A stretch of DNA of 64,000 nucleotides from Flabesymbios commensalis (lineage: Eukaryota; Annelida; Polychaeta; Terebellida; Flabelligeridae): NCBI GenBank assembly GCA_964017125.1, contig OZ024914.1, positions 19,357,126 to 19,421,125 of the forward strand, read 5' to 3'. A program made the position numbers and the translations under genes. Shown piece after piece: positions 21,992 to 32,673 of the stretch. Under the pieces are notes generated by a model. That model was given only the letters and a program-made list of their open reading frames with translations. It was not told the DNA's origin and did no database searches. The first letter of the stretch is position 1. Each line of letters begins with the position of its first letter.

Positions 21992-22596
21992 GGCCGCACA
22001 GGGTTGGTATGAATAGCGAGGGAGACCTATAAAGCGAGAGAGGATCAATAAGAGGCCGAATGTGTGTATATGAGATGGCAATTTATAACTAAATATACAG
22101 ATATATATTATAAACATCATAATATACATATAACTGTATCGAAACCGACTATAATTATTGCAACAATTGACAAAAAGAACGATAACAACAACGAGGGAGA
22201 CATTATTAAGATCGCCGGCGGCCGGCCGCCATTTTGTCAGATTGCCCAGTCGGCCGACAGTGGGGCCATCTGGTGAATAGAACGGGTTGTCACAAGTGAC
22301 AGACCGTGTACAGTACTGAAGCAATCAGGATAGCGTTGATAGCAGCGTAGTATATTATTTTATATTATATAAAAAAAAACACAATAACACATATTATGCG
22401 TAAATATAATATATATTTTATTGACATACAACATTGACATTCATACAACAAGCATTCAACATAGGTAATGTACACAAATACATAATATACAATATCATAC
22501 AAAATTGAAAGCCGTAGCTAGTCCTGTGTATATATGACATATATATAATGTCACATCATACGATCATACATTAATGATTCACATTCTTAATCACTG

Positions 22597-23140
22597 TTAT
22601 TTTACAGTTGTGGTCTTTGCCGTTCTTTTCCGTTTCTTTTGGCCAGGCTTGGTACCATTGGCGGTGGAGCGTAGAATTGTCAATGCAGCGTCACTTGAAA
22701 TTACAGAACGATGTTGTTGGGGTTTGTAAGTTTTGAGAAATTTAAGTAGATGGCGGTCTCTTTGTTCTTTTGTTTTATTAATCCATGAATTTACCGGTAT
22801 TTTAAAAGTTTCAAAATCTGGGACAAGAGAAAATTTACCTGTACTAATGAAAGCGCGCTCTGTATCTTTATATTGAGATTTAACTAAGTCGTGTAGGGTG
22901 TTAATTAATTCTACAACGGGACCGGATTTCCAATTTACTCTAGTTTTTATAACGTGATTAACTGATTCGGAATTATTGTTTGTCCATGTGGTGGAAAGCC
23001 AGGGGTTATTCTCTACAATATCGCGATTACTTTCAATTTTGGGGAAAATGTTTTTAGTAAAATATGTCGAAAAATCGGGAGCTTCTTCTCTAATAGTATT
23101 TAAAATTTGTTCAGATTTCGCTTCGAGTACGACGCTTCGA
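22597..23140 (-). pseudogene. Mutator-like transposase, C-terminal part in another frame
   Basis: A second minus-strand frame overlaps the end of the first and reads SVVLEAKSEQILNTIREEAP, then PWLSTTWTNNNSESVNHVIK, which fits the third catalytic residue region (NxSESxN) of MULE transposases. It ends with a basic tail (KPGQKKRKRTAKTTT) and a stop at 22597. The frame switch plus the loss of the middle of the catalytic core shows an internal deletion near 23130-23150. Confidence 0.7.
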
Positions 23141-24773
23141 GATTTTTGAATGAAGTTATTGTTACATGAAAATTTGTCAGGTTAAAAGTTTTGTCTACAC
23201 CAAGAACAGAATTTTGGGCAACTGCACTGGAAAAACAAAAACGTTTCAGATCAAGCATTTGCTCTGGTGTATACAGGATAGCGGCAGGAGTGCTGCCTGC
23301 CAGCCCGCAAACACCTTGTACAAATGGATGTGAATTTAACATGTTAAATAATTGTTGGATGTGATCAGCAACATTTTTGTTGTGATGACAATTGTTACAG
23401 CTAGAATGAGTTTGATCTTTCTTTTTTTGATAAGCTCGTTTGTTTACTATTTGGCGTGGATTTCGAGGGGCATCCATAATGTCATTGTCTCTTACAAGGT
23501 TATCATAAAGTTCATTTGGACCTACTTTACGGTCTGACTTTTCAATCTTACTAAAGACTTCAGGATTAGTTCTCAGATAGGGTGGGGGGTTTTCAATTTT
23601 GCTATTGCCATGCGGCTTAATTTTATCAGGAAAACTGCCTGTGTATTCTACCACAGCAACTTTTGAATTTGATTCACTGTAATAGGTCACAACACGCTTA
23701 AATGACGGATCAATTTTTAATTTTTTGTAAATTCGATGTATGGTAATTATATTTTCTAGATTTGGTTGGGGATCAAAAGGTATATACGTGTTTTTTTTAT
23801 TAATCTGTTTACGCTGGCAATAGTTATCGTCTTTTTTGAAAATTACAGTCAAGTGACCACTGATGTCCTCAAGATAGTGGATAACTGATGATGGAGAACC
23901 ACTTAACCACGCACCACAATCATCGTAGTATGTGCAGTTCTTGCCGTTTGCTTTTTTTGCTACATTGTCTGTATTGTCTATTTTAAAGTAGCAATTCTCT
24001 TTCCTTCCGAACGGTATGCTCGGGAGTGCAGCGGAGTCTTCTCTGATTAAGCTGACAATTTCACGAATTTTCAGATTTGTTGTGCCTTGCAGTTCGGCAC
24101 CACCGGGGGGTATGGTGTCGATGGAAGCTACGTCTGAGGTGTCTTCTGATGATTCTGTAGTGATGTCTTGTGGTTCAGATGTATCCAGAGCACCTGGAGA
24201 AGCACAGTGTTCATTCGTAGTTGGTGATGGAGCCGATTTTTCCTGATGTATATCCGGAGAAGCACAATGTTCATTCATAGTTGTAGGGGGTGGTTGGGGG
24301 TGTAGAGTCGGAGAAACCTTGAGGTTTGCAATCCGTTTTCTACGAGAATCAGAGTTTATAACTGGTGTATGTTGAATCATCGCTGGTGAAGATATCTTGG
24401 TGCTTGACAACGAAGGCCACTCGTCGTCATTGAGTTCATGCACAGAGTTGTTGCGAGCAGGTGTACGTGTTAAGTCTATATGGCATTGTTCTGGTTTGTC
24501 CTTTGGATAGAGGACCACAAAATGGTTAGGTCTGAACTCATTAAGTCTTTGTGGAACGAATGTCATGCTCCACATAATTGTAGCAGCAGTAGCTTTTGTC
24601 TTGCGTACTCCGCGGCCGTAGATCTTCCTGGACATAGGCTCAGACAGGAATTCAGTGTTGAATGTAGGTGGGCAGTAAGATTGAATGCCGATAGATAATG
24701 CAGCACTCGCAGCGAATATCACAAGCAGCTCAGAGAATCCACCAGGTGCTGCTAAAGCGAAAGAGACTTTCAA
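23100..24773 (-). CDS. Mutator-like transposase, N-terminal part (557 codons)
   Basis: The open frame begins with an ATG at 24773, but an internal start (MSRKIYGRGVRKTK, 24635) may be the natural one because the first residues lie in the subterminal repeat. Residues about 130-230 are a low-complexity Ser/Thr/Pro linker with a repeated NEHCASP phrase. Residues 250-400 form a domain with paired cysteines (CTYYDDCGAWLSG). A CxxC motif, SCNNCHHNK, follows. Near the end, SVLGVDKTFNLTNFHVTITS has the shape of the first catalytic Asp region (GVDxTFNL) of MULE transposases. After that the frame runs into KNLEASYSK and stops, because the segment that should carry the second Asp is deleted. I do not claim activity. 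Confidence 0.75.
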   Translation of the reverse strand: MKVSFALAAPGGFSELLVIFAASAALSIGIQSYCPPTFNTEFLSEPMSRKIYGRGVRKTKATAATIMWSMTFVPQRLNEFRPNHFVVLYPKDKPEQCHIDLTRTPARNNSVHELNDDEWPSLSSTKISSPAMIQHTPVINSDSRRKRIANLKVSPTLHPQPPPTTMNEHCASPDIHQEKSAPSPTTNEHCASPGALDTSEPQDITTESSEDTSDVASIDTIPPGGAELQGTTNLKIREIVSLIREDSAALPSIPFGRKENCYFKIDNTDNVAKKANGKNCTYYDDCGAWLSGSPSSVIHYLEDISGHLTVIFKKDDNYCQRKQINKKNTYIPFDPQPNLENIITIHRIYKKLKIDPSFKRVVTYYSESNSKVAVVEYTGSFPDKIKPHGNSKIENPPPYLRTNPEVFSKIEKSDRKVGPNELYDNLVRDNDIMDAPRNPRQIVNKRAYQKKKDQTHSSCNNCHHNKNVADHIQQLFNMLNSHPFVQGVCGLAGSTPAAILYTPEQMLDLKRFCFSSAVAQNSVLGVDKTFNLTNFHVTITSFKNLEASYSKRNLNKF

Positions 24774-25127
24774 AGGAAGCGGAGTCGCTTTCTTTCACAA
24801 AACTGGACCTGTGTTGTCTCCCAAATAACAGAAATAAAAAATAATAATTGCATAATGACAATACAAGCATATATTTTATTGTGACATCGACAAATACATC
24901 ATATACATGCATTACACCGCCATACGAAGCCTCTTATTGATCCTCTTTCGCTTTATAGGTCTCCCTCGCTTTTCATACCTACCGGCCGCACAGGCATCTG
25001 GATCACACACATCACATGTAGTAAAGAAGTGCACTAGTAGCCTGATTTTAAATCTGCTCCTTAACCCACACAGCACAGTGCTCCCACACAGCACAGTAGT
25101 CCGATTCCCCCCTTTAGGCCTAATTTA

Positions 25128-25385
25128 TTGATAAATTGTCGAAGCCTAAAGGGGAAAATAGCAAATTTTTTAGCATCTCTAAATTATTACCAACCTGATT
25201 GCATCCTCGGCACTGAATCTTGGCTTGACAAGGATACCACTACCAGCGAAATTTTCCCACCTGAATACCAAGTTTTACGTGGAGATAGAAATTCAAAAGC
25301 CCGTGGAGGAGGAGTCTTTATTGCTGTCAAAAAACATTATGACATGACCCTCCTCCCTGATTTACAAACTAACTGCGAAATATAA
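25128..25385 (+). pseudogene. LINE endonuclease domain, first part
   Basis: The frame reads INCRSLKGKIANFLASLN, CILGTESWLDKDTT and GGGVFIAVKKHYD, the N-terminal blocks of an apurinic-type endonuclease (the TESWLD Glu is a metal ligand). A TAA at 25383 interrupts it. The same frame continues beyond as WAKVQISALKSLTLGCFYRP and joins the next entry, so this is one nonsense change, not a shift. Confidence 0.8.
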
Positions 25386-25478
25386 TGGGCCAAAGTTCAG
25401 ATATCGGCATTAAAATCATTAACCCTCGGTTGTTTTTATAGACCTCCTGACTCCAAAATTAGTACTTCAGAAGAACTT

Positions 25479-27443
25479 GTGAAATCTTTAGACCTGATGC
25501 CAAAAAATTCAAATCAGACCATTGTCCTGGGAGGTGATTTCAACCTACCTGGAATTGACTGGGACAATGGGGTAGTAAATCCTAAAGCGGCAAACAAATC
25601 CCAATGCGAGCTGCTTCTGTCAAGCCTAGATACACATGCCCTGGCCCAAATTCACAAAGAACCTACTAGAGAAAAAAATATTTTGGACCTCCTGATCACA
25701 AATAAACCTGGTTTAATTAAATCTTCTCATAGTGTACCTGGAATCTCGGATCACTGTGCTGTAGTGACTGAACTGGATATTGACCCGCCCTACCGCCGTA
25801 CAAAACCCCGCCCAGTGCGTCAGTTCAAAAATGCTAATTGGGAAGCTAGCAGGCAACAAATTAGGAGCTGCTGGACCTCCTTTTCAAAAAAAAGTCCTAG
25901 CCGTTCTGTCAATGAAAATTGGTTGAAACTAAAATCTATCCTAAATCAATGCCTGGACAAATTTATACCAACCAAAATGACTTCCCCTCGGAAAAATCTA
26001 CCTTGGCTATCCAAATCACTTCTCGCATCTATTTGGAAAAAAGCATCTCTATATAATAAAGCCAAGCGTACGAATAAAGCTGACCTTTGGGCAAAGTACA
26101 AATTATGTAAACGGCAAACCCAGCGTGCCATCAGGTCTGCCAGGTGGTCTTTTTTGAAAAACAAACTTTCTGAATCTTTAGAACAAAAAAATTCAAAACC
26201 ACTCTGGCGTTATATCAAATCAAAACGTCAGGATGGAAATGGTGTCTATCCTTTGAAGGAAAACGGCCAGCTGCATTCAGATAGCAGACGTAAGGCCGAA
26301 ATATTAAACAACCAATTTTGCTCAGTTTTCACCTCGGAAGACACCACGAATATACCTAAACTACCCGGACCACCGAATACTGAAATGCCTAAATTTGAAA
26401 TTACTGTTCAAGGTGTAACTAAATTACTCGAGGGTTTAAACGGCGGGAAGGCACCCGGACCAGACGAGCTCCCGAATCTGATTCTGAAGAATGCTGCCAA
26501 CGAAATATCTCCCTTTCTTAAAATTATTTTTGATCAATCTCTACAGACGGGCAAATTACCAAATGACTGGGTAGAGGCTAATGTTGCCCCAGTCTTCAAA
26601 AAAGGGGATCGGCACTCTCCGGCAAACTACAGGCCGATATCCCTCACATGTGTTTGTGCCAAATTACTTGAACACATCATTTGTAAACAAATTATGTCCC
26701 ATTTTTCGGAAAACAAAATTTTAACACCTGCACAACATGGCTTTCGCTCAAAACACTCATGCGAAAGCCAGCTTTTGATTACAACTGATGAATTTATTCA
26801 AAATTTTGAAGGCAAGACACAAACAGACGTTGTTGTCTTAGATTTTAGCAAGGCCTTTGACGTTGTCCCCCATCAACGCCTCTTACACAAACTCGACCAC
26901 TATGGAATTCGGGGAACAGCTCTTAATTGGATTCAAAATTTCTTGACCAATAGAACCCAAAAAGTAGTAGTTGATGGCAGCTCTTCAGAATCAGCTCGTG
27001 TAAAGTCCGGTGTGCCCCAGGGTACTGTTCTCGGACCCCTACTTTTCTTGACCTACATTGATGACCTCCCTTCCACGGTCTCGTCGCAGGTTCGTCTCTT
27101 TGCAGATGACTGTCTCCTGTATCGCCCGATAAAATGTCGGGCAGATCAGGAGAAACTGCAGAGAGACCTATCTGCGTTACAGGACTGGGCAGATCGATGG
27201 GGGATGTGCTTCAACCCCTCGAAATGCTCGGTCCTGAGGGTGTCCAGGCCGAAATCAAAAAACCTGGAATTCCAGTACACCCTGAAAGGTGAAACATTAG
27301 AAAATGTTTCATCAACACCATATCTTGGTGTTTGCCTTAGCGAGACTCTGGAATGGGAGGCCCACATTAACAAAATTACAAGTAAAGCGAATTCCACCCT
27401 GGGCTTCCTTCTGAGGAACCTGAAGGCATGTCCCCCTAAATAA
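25479..27443 (+). CDS. LINE endonuclease C-terminus and reverse transcriptase
   Basis: The 654-codon frame opens with the rest of the endonuclease: VLGGDFNLPGIDW and SHSVPGISDHCAVV (the SDH catalytic block). A linker with basic residues follows. The reverse transcriptase has GGKAPGPDELPN, NYRPISLTCVCAKLLEHI, VLDFSKAFDVVPH, SGVPQGTVLGPLL and the catalytic RLFADDCLLY, in the right order. After WGMCFNPSKCSVL and TPYLGVCLSETLEWEAHI the frame stops in PPK because of a frameshift. The enzyme would copy its own RNA at a nicked target. Confidence 0.9.
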   Translation: MKSLDLMPKNSNQTIVLGGDFNLPGIDWDNGVVNPKAANKSQCELLLSSLDTHALAQIHKEPTREKNILDLLITNKPGLIKSSHSVPGISDHCAVVTELDIDPPYRRTKPRPVRQFKNANWEASRQQIRSCWTSFSKKSPSRSVNENWLKLKSILNQCLDKFIPTKMTSPRKNLPWLSKSLLASIWKKASLYNKAKRTNKADLWAKYKLCKRQTQRAIRSARWSFLKNKLSESLEQKNSKPLWRYIKSKRQDGNGVYPLKENGQLHSDSRRKAEILNNQFCSVFTSEDTTNIPKLPGPPNTEMPKFEITVQGVTKLLEGLNGGKAPGPDELPNLILKNAANEISPFLKIIFDQSLQTGKLPNDWVEANVAPVFKKGDRHSPANYRPISLTCVCAKLLEHIICKQIMSHFSENKILTPAQHGFRSKHSCESQLLITTDEFIQNFEGKTQTDVVVLDFSKAFDVVPHQRLLHKLDHYGIRGTALNWIQNFLTNRTQKVVVDGSSSESARVKSGVPQGTVLGPLLFLTYIDDLPSTVSSQVRLFADDCLLYRPIKCRADQEKLQRDLSALQDWADRWGMCFNPSKCSVLRVSRPKSKNLEFQYTLKGETLENVSSTPYLGVCLSETLEWEAHINKITSKANSTLGFLLRNLKACPPK

Positions 27444-27898
27444 GGGAGACTGCCTATTTCTCCCTGGTCAGATCATCCTTAGAACATTCTTCAGCAGTTT
27501 GGGACCCCTTTAGACAAAAAGACATTGATAAATTAGAAAAAATTCAAAGAGCAGCAGCAAGATTTGTTACCCAAAATTATAGACAAACAGCCAGTGTGAC
27601 ATCTCTCATTCAGAACTTGGGCTGGACTGACTTGAAAACAAGACGGAAAAATTCTAGATTTTTATGTATGTTCAAAATTTTAAATGAGTTAGTTGAAATT
27701 CCTATCAATGACCGTTTAATCCCAGCAGATAGAAGAACACGTGGTGGGCACAATCAGGCTTATAAACACATCAGAGCTAACACCACACTGGGACAAAATT
27801 CTTTTTGGCATCGAACTATCCCTGATTGGAATTCTCTTCCGGCAGCTGCCACAGAATCGAAAACTGTGGCAGCATTCAAGAGTCAGCTGGTCGACTAG
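27440..27898 (+). pseudogene. LINE C-terminal tail in a shifted frame
   Basis: Beyond the frameshift the next frame gives RETAYFSLVRSSLEHSSAVW, KLEKIQRAAARFVT, TSLIQNLGWTDLKTRRK and ends WNSLPAAATESKTVAAFKSQ. This is the usual C-terminal region of such LINE proteins. Confidence 0.8.
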
Positions 27899-28002
27899 AT
27901 CTGCCAGCCTCTTTCCCCACTCCAGCCTGATACTCCACAATGGAGGGCTGCTGGAGTATTAACTCAAAGTCAAAGTCAAAGTCAAACCCTTTCCATGCCT
28001 CT

Positions 28003-28062
28003 CCCGGACCGTGTCCGGGAATTTTAATACTGATTACAATGCCAATCCCGGACCGTGTCCGG
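28003..28062. repeat. Two copies of a 17-bp near-palindrome CCCGGACCGTGTCCGGG
   Basis: The motif appears twice about 45 bp apart, directly after the LINE tail. The repeated units may be ends of a small hairpin element. Nothing else recognisable lies between here and 28437. Confidence 0.6.
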
Positions 28063-28437
28063 GCTACTTTACAGCTAACTCACTACGTACCCCTGCATGC
28101 TGAACAGTCGCTAAGTTTGGTCCGATGAATTCAGCTTGCATCAAACATTATCAGGTGATTAGGAGCGTGTACTACAGTGCCATCTGGTGACTGTTTGGCG
28201 GGTACCAACCCTTGATACACTCTGGTTAGCAGGTTAGGCCGTGTATGGGCATAAAGCTGGGTTGATTCACAAAACCTCAGAACTGTACAGAAAACGAAGG
28301 CGATGTTGATGTTTTGGCATGAATTAAAACAGTTGACCTACAATCACAATGTCATTGAAAACTAGGCGAGCAACAGCTCAACAGTTCAACAGTGTGTGCA
28401 CTCTTATTCATATCTATGTCGATTTATCCACTTTCTG

Positions 28438-28526
28438 CAGCACACACAAGACGTTCAACAGATGCTGGGTTAATGTTGGCCCAGCGTATGCGACGTTGGA
28501 CCAACATTATTAAACAAGCATTGGTG
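28438..28526. mobile_element. Palindromic MITE (CCCAGCAAACA family), degraded
   Basis: CAGCACACACAAGACGTTCA, GTTAATGTTGGCCCAGCG and GACGTTGGACCAACATT are recognisable, ending in AAACAAGCA. The frame at 28392-28574 runs across it. Confidence 0.5.
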
Positions 28527-28799
28527 CAAATTATCCCGACGGCTGTGTCTGTTGCGCTTCTCGTCGTTATATGATTTGTGATATACATGTATCTGGTCCA
28601 CGTTGCACTATTTCTGGTTGACGTGTAATTTTTACCTCAATGAGAGAGACCAATCTTATCAGTTTGTAGGCTCATTATTCAGCGTCTGTCTCACTGGCTT
28701 GCCCCCTTGTTCTGAATATGTGTTATGAGAGCTCCCGGGTAGGCTACTAGCACAACAACTATGCTTTTTGGAATATCGTCCCGCACGAATAATGTCACT

Positions 28800-29404
28800 C
28801 CTCGGGTACTATTAGAGACACCTGCTGAAATGGAGCTTGATCCTAAATGATCCAACTACAGTCATATATAACACTGAGCTCACGAATAAATCAAGTTGGA
28901 ACGTAAAAAATGGTGTGTTTTTTGCAGTAGTATCGAGTTTGACCTTCATATGATCTTGAGATAACCTCGGCATGACCTTTGCACGCTACCTCAGTACAGT
29001 GGAACTCTCAACCCGTGTTACCCACACAGTCATATGTACATTTGCTGCTATTCAAGGCATAGCTGAAGCTCCACACTACTATATTTGGTCACTTTTGGCA
29101 TTCAATTTTAGTGAATTTTAGTGAAGTTTATTCGAAGGTAAGAATAAGGGAAACCCGAAGGGTACTGTTATTAGCCTAAGACTACTCGATACACCTGCTG
29201 AAATAGTGCTTGACCCTGAATTATCCAACTACAGTCATATATATAATACTTAGCTCACGCATAAATCATGTTAGAAGGCATAAAATGACAATTTTTGGTA
29301 TTTTTTATGGAGATTGACCTTCTTATGACCTTCACATGACCTCGGCATGACCATTGTGTTAAACCCCAGTAAAGTGCAACCCCAACCTCTTCCACCATAC
29401 ATAT
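28800..29404. repeat. Diverged direct repeat, two copies of about 230 bp
   Basis: ACACCTGCTGAAATGGAGCT with ATGATCCAACTACAGTCATA (about 28818-28870) recurs as ACACCTGCTGAAATAGTGCT with TTATCCAACTACAGTCATAT (about 29190-29240). Both go on to TTGACCTTC and CCTCGGCATGACC. The copies are separated by about 140 bp. Confidence 0.7.
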
Positions 29405-29645
29405 CTAGTTACAAATATTAGAGTTCACTATGAATGTTATTCTGTAGGCCTACTGATGAATTATAATTCGTTTTTTTTTGCCAAAATAATCATTATGCTG
29501 GAGTAATTTAATTAGGCATTGTATAAATTGGCAAGGGCTTAATTATTGAGCATGCAAAGGGTTAATTGTTATTTTTAGTTTTTAAAACTTTTGACAATAT
29601 CACAGTTAAAGTTTTAAGACTTGTCAATGTTTAGCATGTTGAGTT

Positions 29646-29921
29646 ATGAGTAAATGTACTGCTCATAATTTTGAAAATCAGGATTTTTTACTAGAAAAGG
29701 CGACGAACTCCCCCTTCCCCTCCTCTCTTAGCATGGCTACCAAAATTATAAACCTGCAATGCCTGGCGCACTGGGTTGACTTTATCAAGTTCACACATTT
29801 TACAGAGGATTGTTTCGTTGTTGATATGTTTGAGAAAATCACAGGAAAACCGAGAAACTGTGGGAAAAAAACACAATTGAAACCAGACGCAGTACCAACT
29901 ATTTCTCCCACAAGGCAGTGA
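29646..29921 (+). pseudogene. THAP-domain fragment
   Basis: The end of this 91-codon frame reads THFTEDCFVVDMFEKITGK, then LKPDAVPTISPTRQ and a stop. HFTEDCF and the closing LKPDAVPT are the C-terminal half of a THAP zinc-finger (usual form SEHFTEDCF, then LKPDAVPTLF). The N-terminal half with CxxC is absent and the first 50 residues do not resemble a THAP domain. It could be an exon of a host THAP gene or a remnant of a P-like transposon. The AVPT box lacks its usual Phe. Confidence 0.55.
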
Positions 29922-30532
29922 CGGCCAAGACTCGACATCACACACACACGTCACACGTATCAAGCAGAGGGAGAGAAGAGATGTAGGCTTGATATTATCG
30001 ATCTATTCCTTTCTGATAACTATTACCAGTATTACATTTAAATATTGCAAATGTGTTGATAGAATATGCTAGGCCCATTTAAAGACAAAAAGTACTGCCG
30101 TTGTCACTAACCAGTCTCGCGAAGTGAAGTCCACCATCACTTGATCACACTCACCGCATCATTGCATACATATGGGCACGGCTCACACACCATCAGAAAA
30201 CTCCAGCATATCTGATCATCCTTTGAACTTTTCAAGAGTTTATCAACATATCCGATTGTTAGCATAATAAGATTAGTCTGACAATACTTATGTTTATAAC
30301 GAAATGTTACGACAAACACGCTGTGAAGCAATACACTTGTACTTTGTAGGTTATTTCAGAGTTTCTCAAGTCACACGCGCTCTGACGTAGATCACTGTTT
30401 ATAACCATCAGACCGTAGTAGATTGTCGCGCCAGTTTCATGGTGATCTGTATCCTATATAGATGTATAGGGCTCATATATCTGCATATCCCTCCCGCCAT
30501 CCAGCATGACACAACAAGAGTGGGAAGGGGGC
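29922..30532. other. Intergenic, no gene recognised
   Basis: No supported feature. Short CA repeats occur at about 29939-29950. Confidence 0.5.
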
Positions 30533-32072
30533 AGGGCCGTATCTGGGGGGGGGGGGTGTATTTAATTTCTGTAACCCCGTTCGTACAAAAAAAAACTACC
30601 GGACTAATAGATTAGGACTACATTGGGATCTATGATATATTGACTTTGTGACACTAAGAGGTACTAAAAATAATAATAAACATAGGGGCATCATGTGGGT
30701 TATGGTAGGCCCTACGGTAAATTAAATGAAGAATTTTAAACTAGCTAATTTTTTTTATATAGATTTATATCCGATGCACCAGGGTTCCCCACAGGAAAAA
30801 AAATCATCCGGTCGTTATCTTAAAAATCTTAACTTAGCGCGCGTGAGCAGCATAATAAAATATTTACTGTTGCACGCACGCGCGCGATAAAAATATTAAA
30901 GTTTTTTTCATTTGTGTTATGTAGCAGACAGCACATGACGGGTGGCTCAGAGATGGGGGGATTATGGGGGGGGGGAGGTGGTAGCACGTATCTTGTCTTA
31001 CATGTACACGCTGATCGCTAAACCAACACAGTAAGACACTGGCGACGGGAATATTAGCTAATCTACCAGCTGGATAACAGCCTGATGTGACCTATTACAT
31101 GCTGGTCTGCATAAAATTCATCCGTTTGGCATGCCGGCATTTCCGGCACTGTGGGGAACCCTGCGATGCACCCACCGCAAGCGTTTTTTATTTGCAAAAA
31201 TAAGAATTTATGCCTATACTTGGTAAAATAGGATGCAAATATTTTTCATATGAAGATTAAAAATAACGTTTATAGGATGGCAATATCATACATAGACAAA
31301 TAAAATCGAAATAAATGGATGTTTTAATTTACTTTTTACATGTTCACTAAAATCTTTGCATGGTTTCTGAAATTTATCATGTTTTGTAGTGGACGGCAAT
31401 TCCCATTGTTGGGCATAAGTATGCTCGCAAAAATCATGGATAGGCTTATAAATACCCTCAGATGAAATGTATAATAATTAAATAACATTTACTATCACAC
31501 GAGACAAAAAATTAATAGTGAATCATGTTCATGAAGTTGCCAAGTACGTTGAAATTGCATCCAAAGGTAATCGGAAATACAATAAAGTTCGGAGGGGGGG
31601 CATTAATAGCGGATCAAGAGAGTGGTGGTAAATTAACAGCTCAATTATGTCTCTAGAAATTCATTTCTAGTGCTCCCAAAAACAACCAAAAACAAAAAAA
31701 TTGTTTCCAAGTAGGCCTACAAGGCAAATGCATCTAAAATTAGTCAAAATTGCATAAAAGTTCATGTGGGGGGCATTAGCAGATCAAGATGTGGGGCCTT
31801 GGTGGTCAATAAACAGTTTGATTATGTCTCCAGAAATTAATTTCAAGTCCTCCCATAAATAACTAAAAACAATGATTTCTTATGGGAGGCTTACAGGGAG
31901 CCCCCAGCTGCTAATTTCGGCTTGCTGTGCTCTCCTTATATTCACAATCATATGGATATAAATATACAACTATAAAAACATGACGTTCTACCCCACTCCG
32001 GTGAATCACAATTTTGTAACCCCCCCCCCCCCCCCCCCCTCCCCTCTGGATACGGCCTTGAGGGGTGGGCAG
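30533..32072. mobile_element. Large non-autonomous element with G-rich ends, carrying a nested hAT MITE
   Basis: The ends CAGGGCCGTATCTGGGGGG (30533) and the inverse of CAAGGCCGTATCCAGAGGGG (right, to 32064) form inverted repeats followed by long G or C runs and GTAACCCC. A second, reverse-oriented copy of its interior lies at about 60715-61400. CAGGG-type ends suggest hAT, but a clean 8-bp duplication is not seen at these ends. There is no transposase. Confidence 0.65.
30780..31163. mobile_element. hAT MITE, 384 bp, with perfect 8-bp target duplication
   Basis: CAGGGTTCCCCACAG at 30780 and its exact inverse ending at 31163 are flanked by CGATGCAC on both sides (30772-30779 and 31164-31171). 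CAGGG ends and 8-bp duplications define hAT elements. The related sequence at 61310-61340 reads straight through GATGCGCCC without the insert. The interior is rich in CGCG steps (GCACGCACGCGCGCG). Confidence 0.93.
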
Positions 32073-32660
32073 TGAAATGACCACAAAAATGATTGTTACG
32101 GTATTTTTTAGATTGTCTAATTGGTCAATTTTTTAATTTACATTAGAGATTTTCTTTATATTGCCACATGTGGAGACCACATCTCGCCCACCTCTGTCTC
32201 TGGCGGTTCTAGGCCTGCAATCTAGGCCTATAATAACAAAACTGTCATTACCATTGGCCAGCCTGAAGCAGGAGGGACCTGTAGGATATATAGGCATCAT
32301 TATGTTTCAATTTATAATTTATGATCTTATAACGTTATACATAATCATGATGATCTGACATCATAATCCACTGTGACTTAAAACATTATATAGGCCTATG
32401 AGTCAGTTACATCAGGCTACTATTCAAATTACATGTATTAACCAAGCTGATTTTTTGTCATGTTTCTCCCACCCCCGACTTTTAAAATCAACTTTAAAGC
32501 AGCCAACCCTCTCTTTCTGACCCCAAAGTTTTAATGTTTCAGCATCTGCAGTAGTGAGAACACCAGTCATCTGCAGGTCGTCCTAATCTTTTGGTTCTAG
32601 GCCTAATTTGGCCAGGCTTCTTTGACATGAGTGAAGTGCAACTGGGCCGAACTGCTCTGA
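32073..32660. other. Intergenic, no gene recognised
   Basis: The frame at 32161-32358 shows no family resemblance. Confidence 0.5.
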
Positions 32661-32673
32661 CTAGCATCAAATA

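Larger units (their letters stand above)
22002..24983 (-). mobile_element. Mutator-like element B with broken transposase
   Basis: The inverted ends (GGTTGGTATGAATAGCGAGG at 22002, inverse ending at 24983) are flanked by GGCCGCACAG at 21992-22001 and again at 24984-24993, a perfect 10-bp target duplication. The element is 2.98 kb and carries a transposase on the minus strand (22597-24773). Its left 370 bp are nearly identical to element A, so both were active in the same recent period. Perfect duplications argue that element B inserted recently even though its transposase is broken. Confidence 0.9.
25110..27985 (+). mobile_element. LINE, nearly full endonuclease-reverse transcriptase ORF (CR1/jockey-like)
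   Basis: This non-LTR retrotransposon starts within or just before the endonuclease, so it is 5' truncated and lacks ORF1. It ends in a short tandem tail (three AAAGTC units at about 27965-27983) instead of poly(A), as CR1-like elements do. It lies about 120 bp right of Mutator-like element B. One in-frame stop and one frameshift separate it from an open reading frame, so it is young compared with the other LINE pieces here. Confidence 0.85.
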
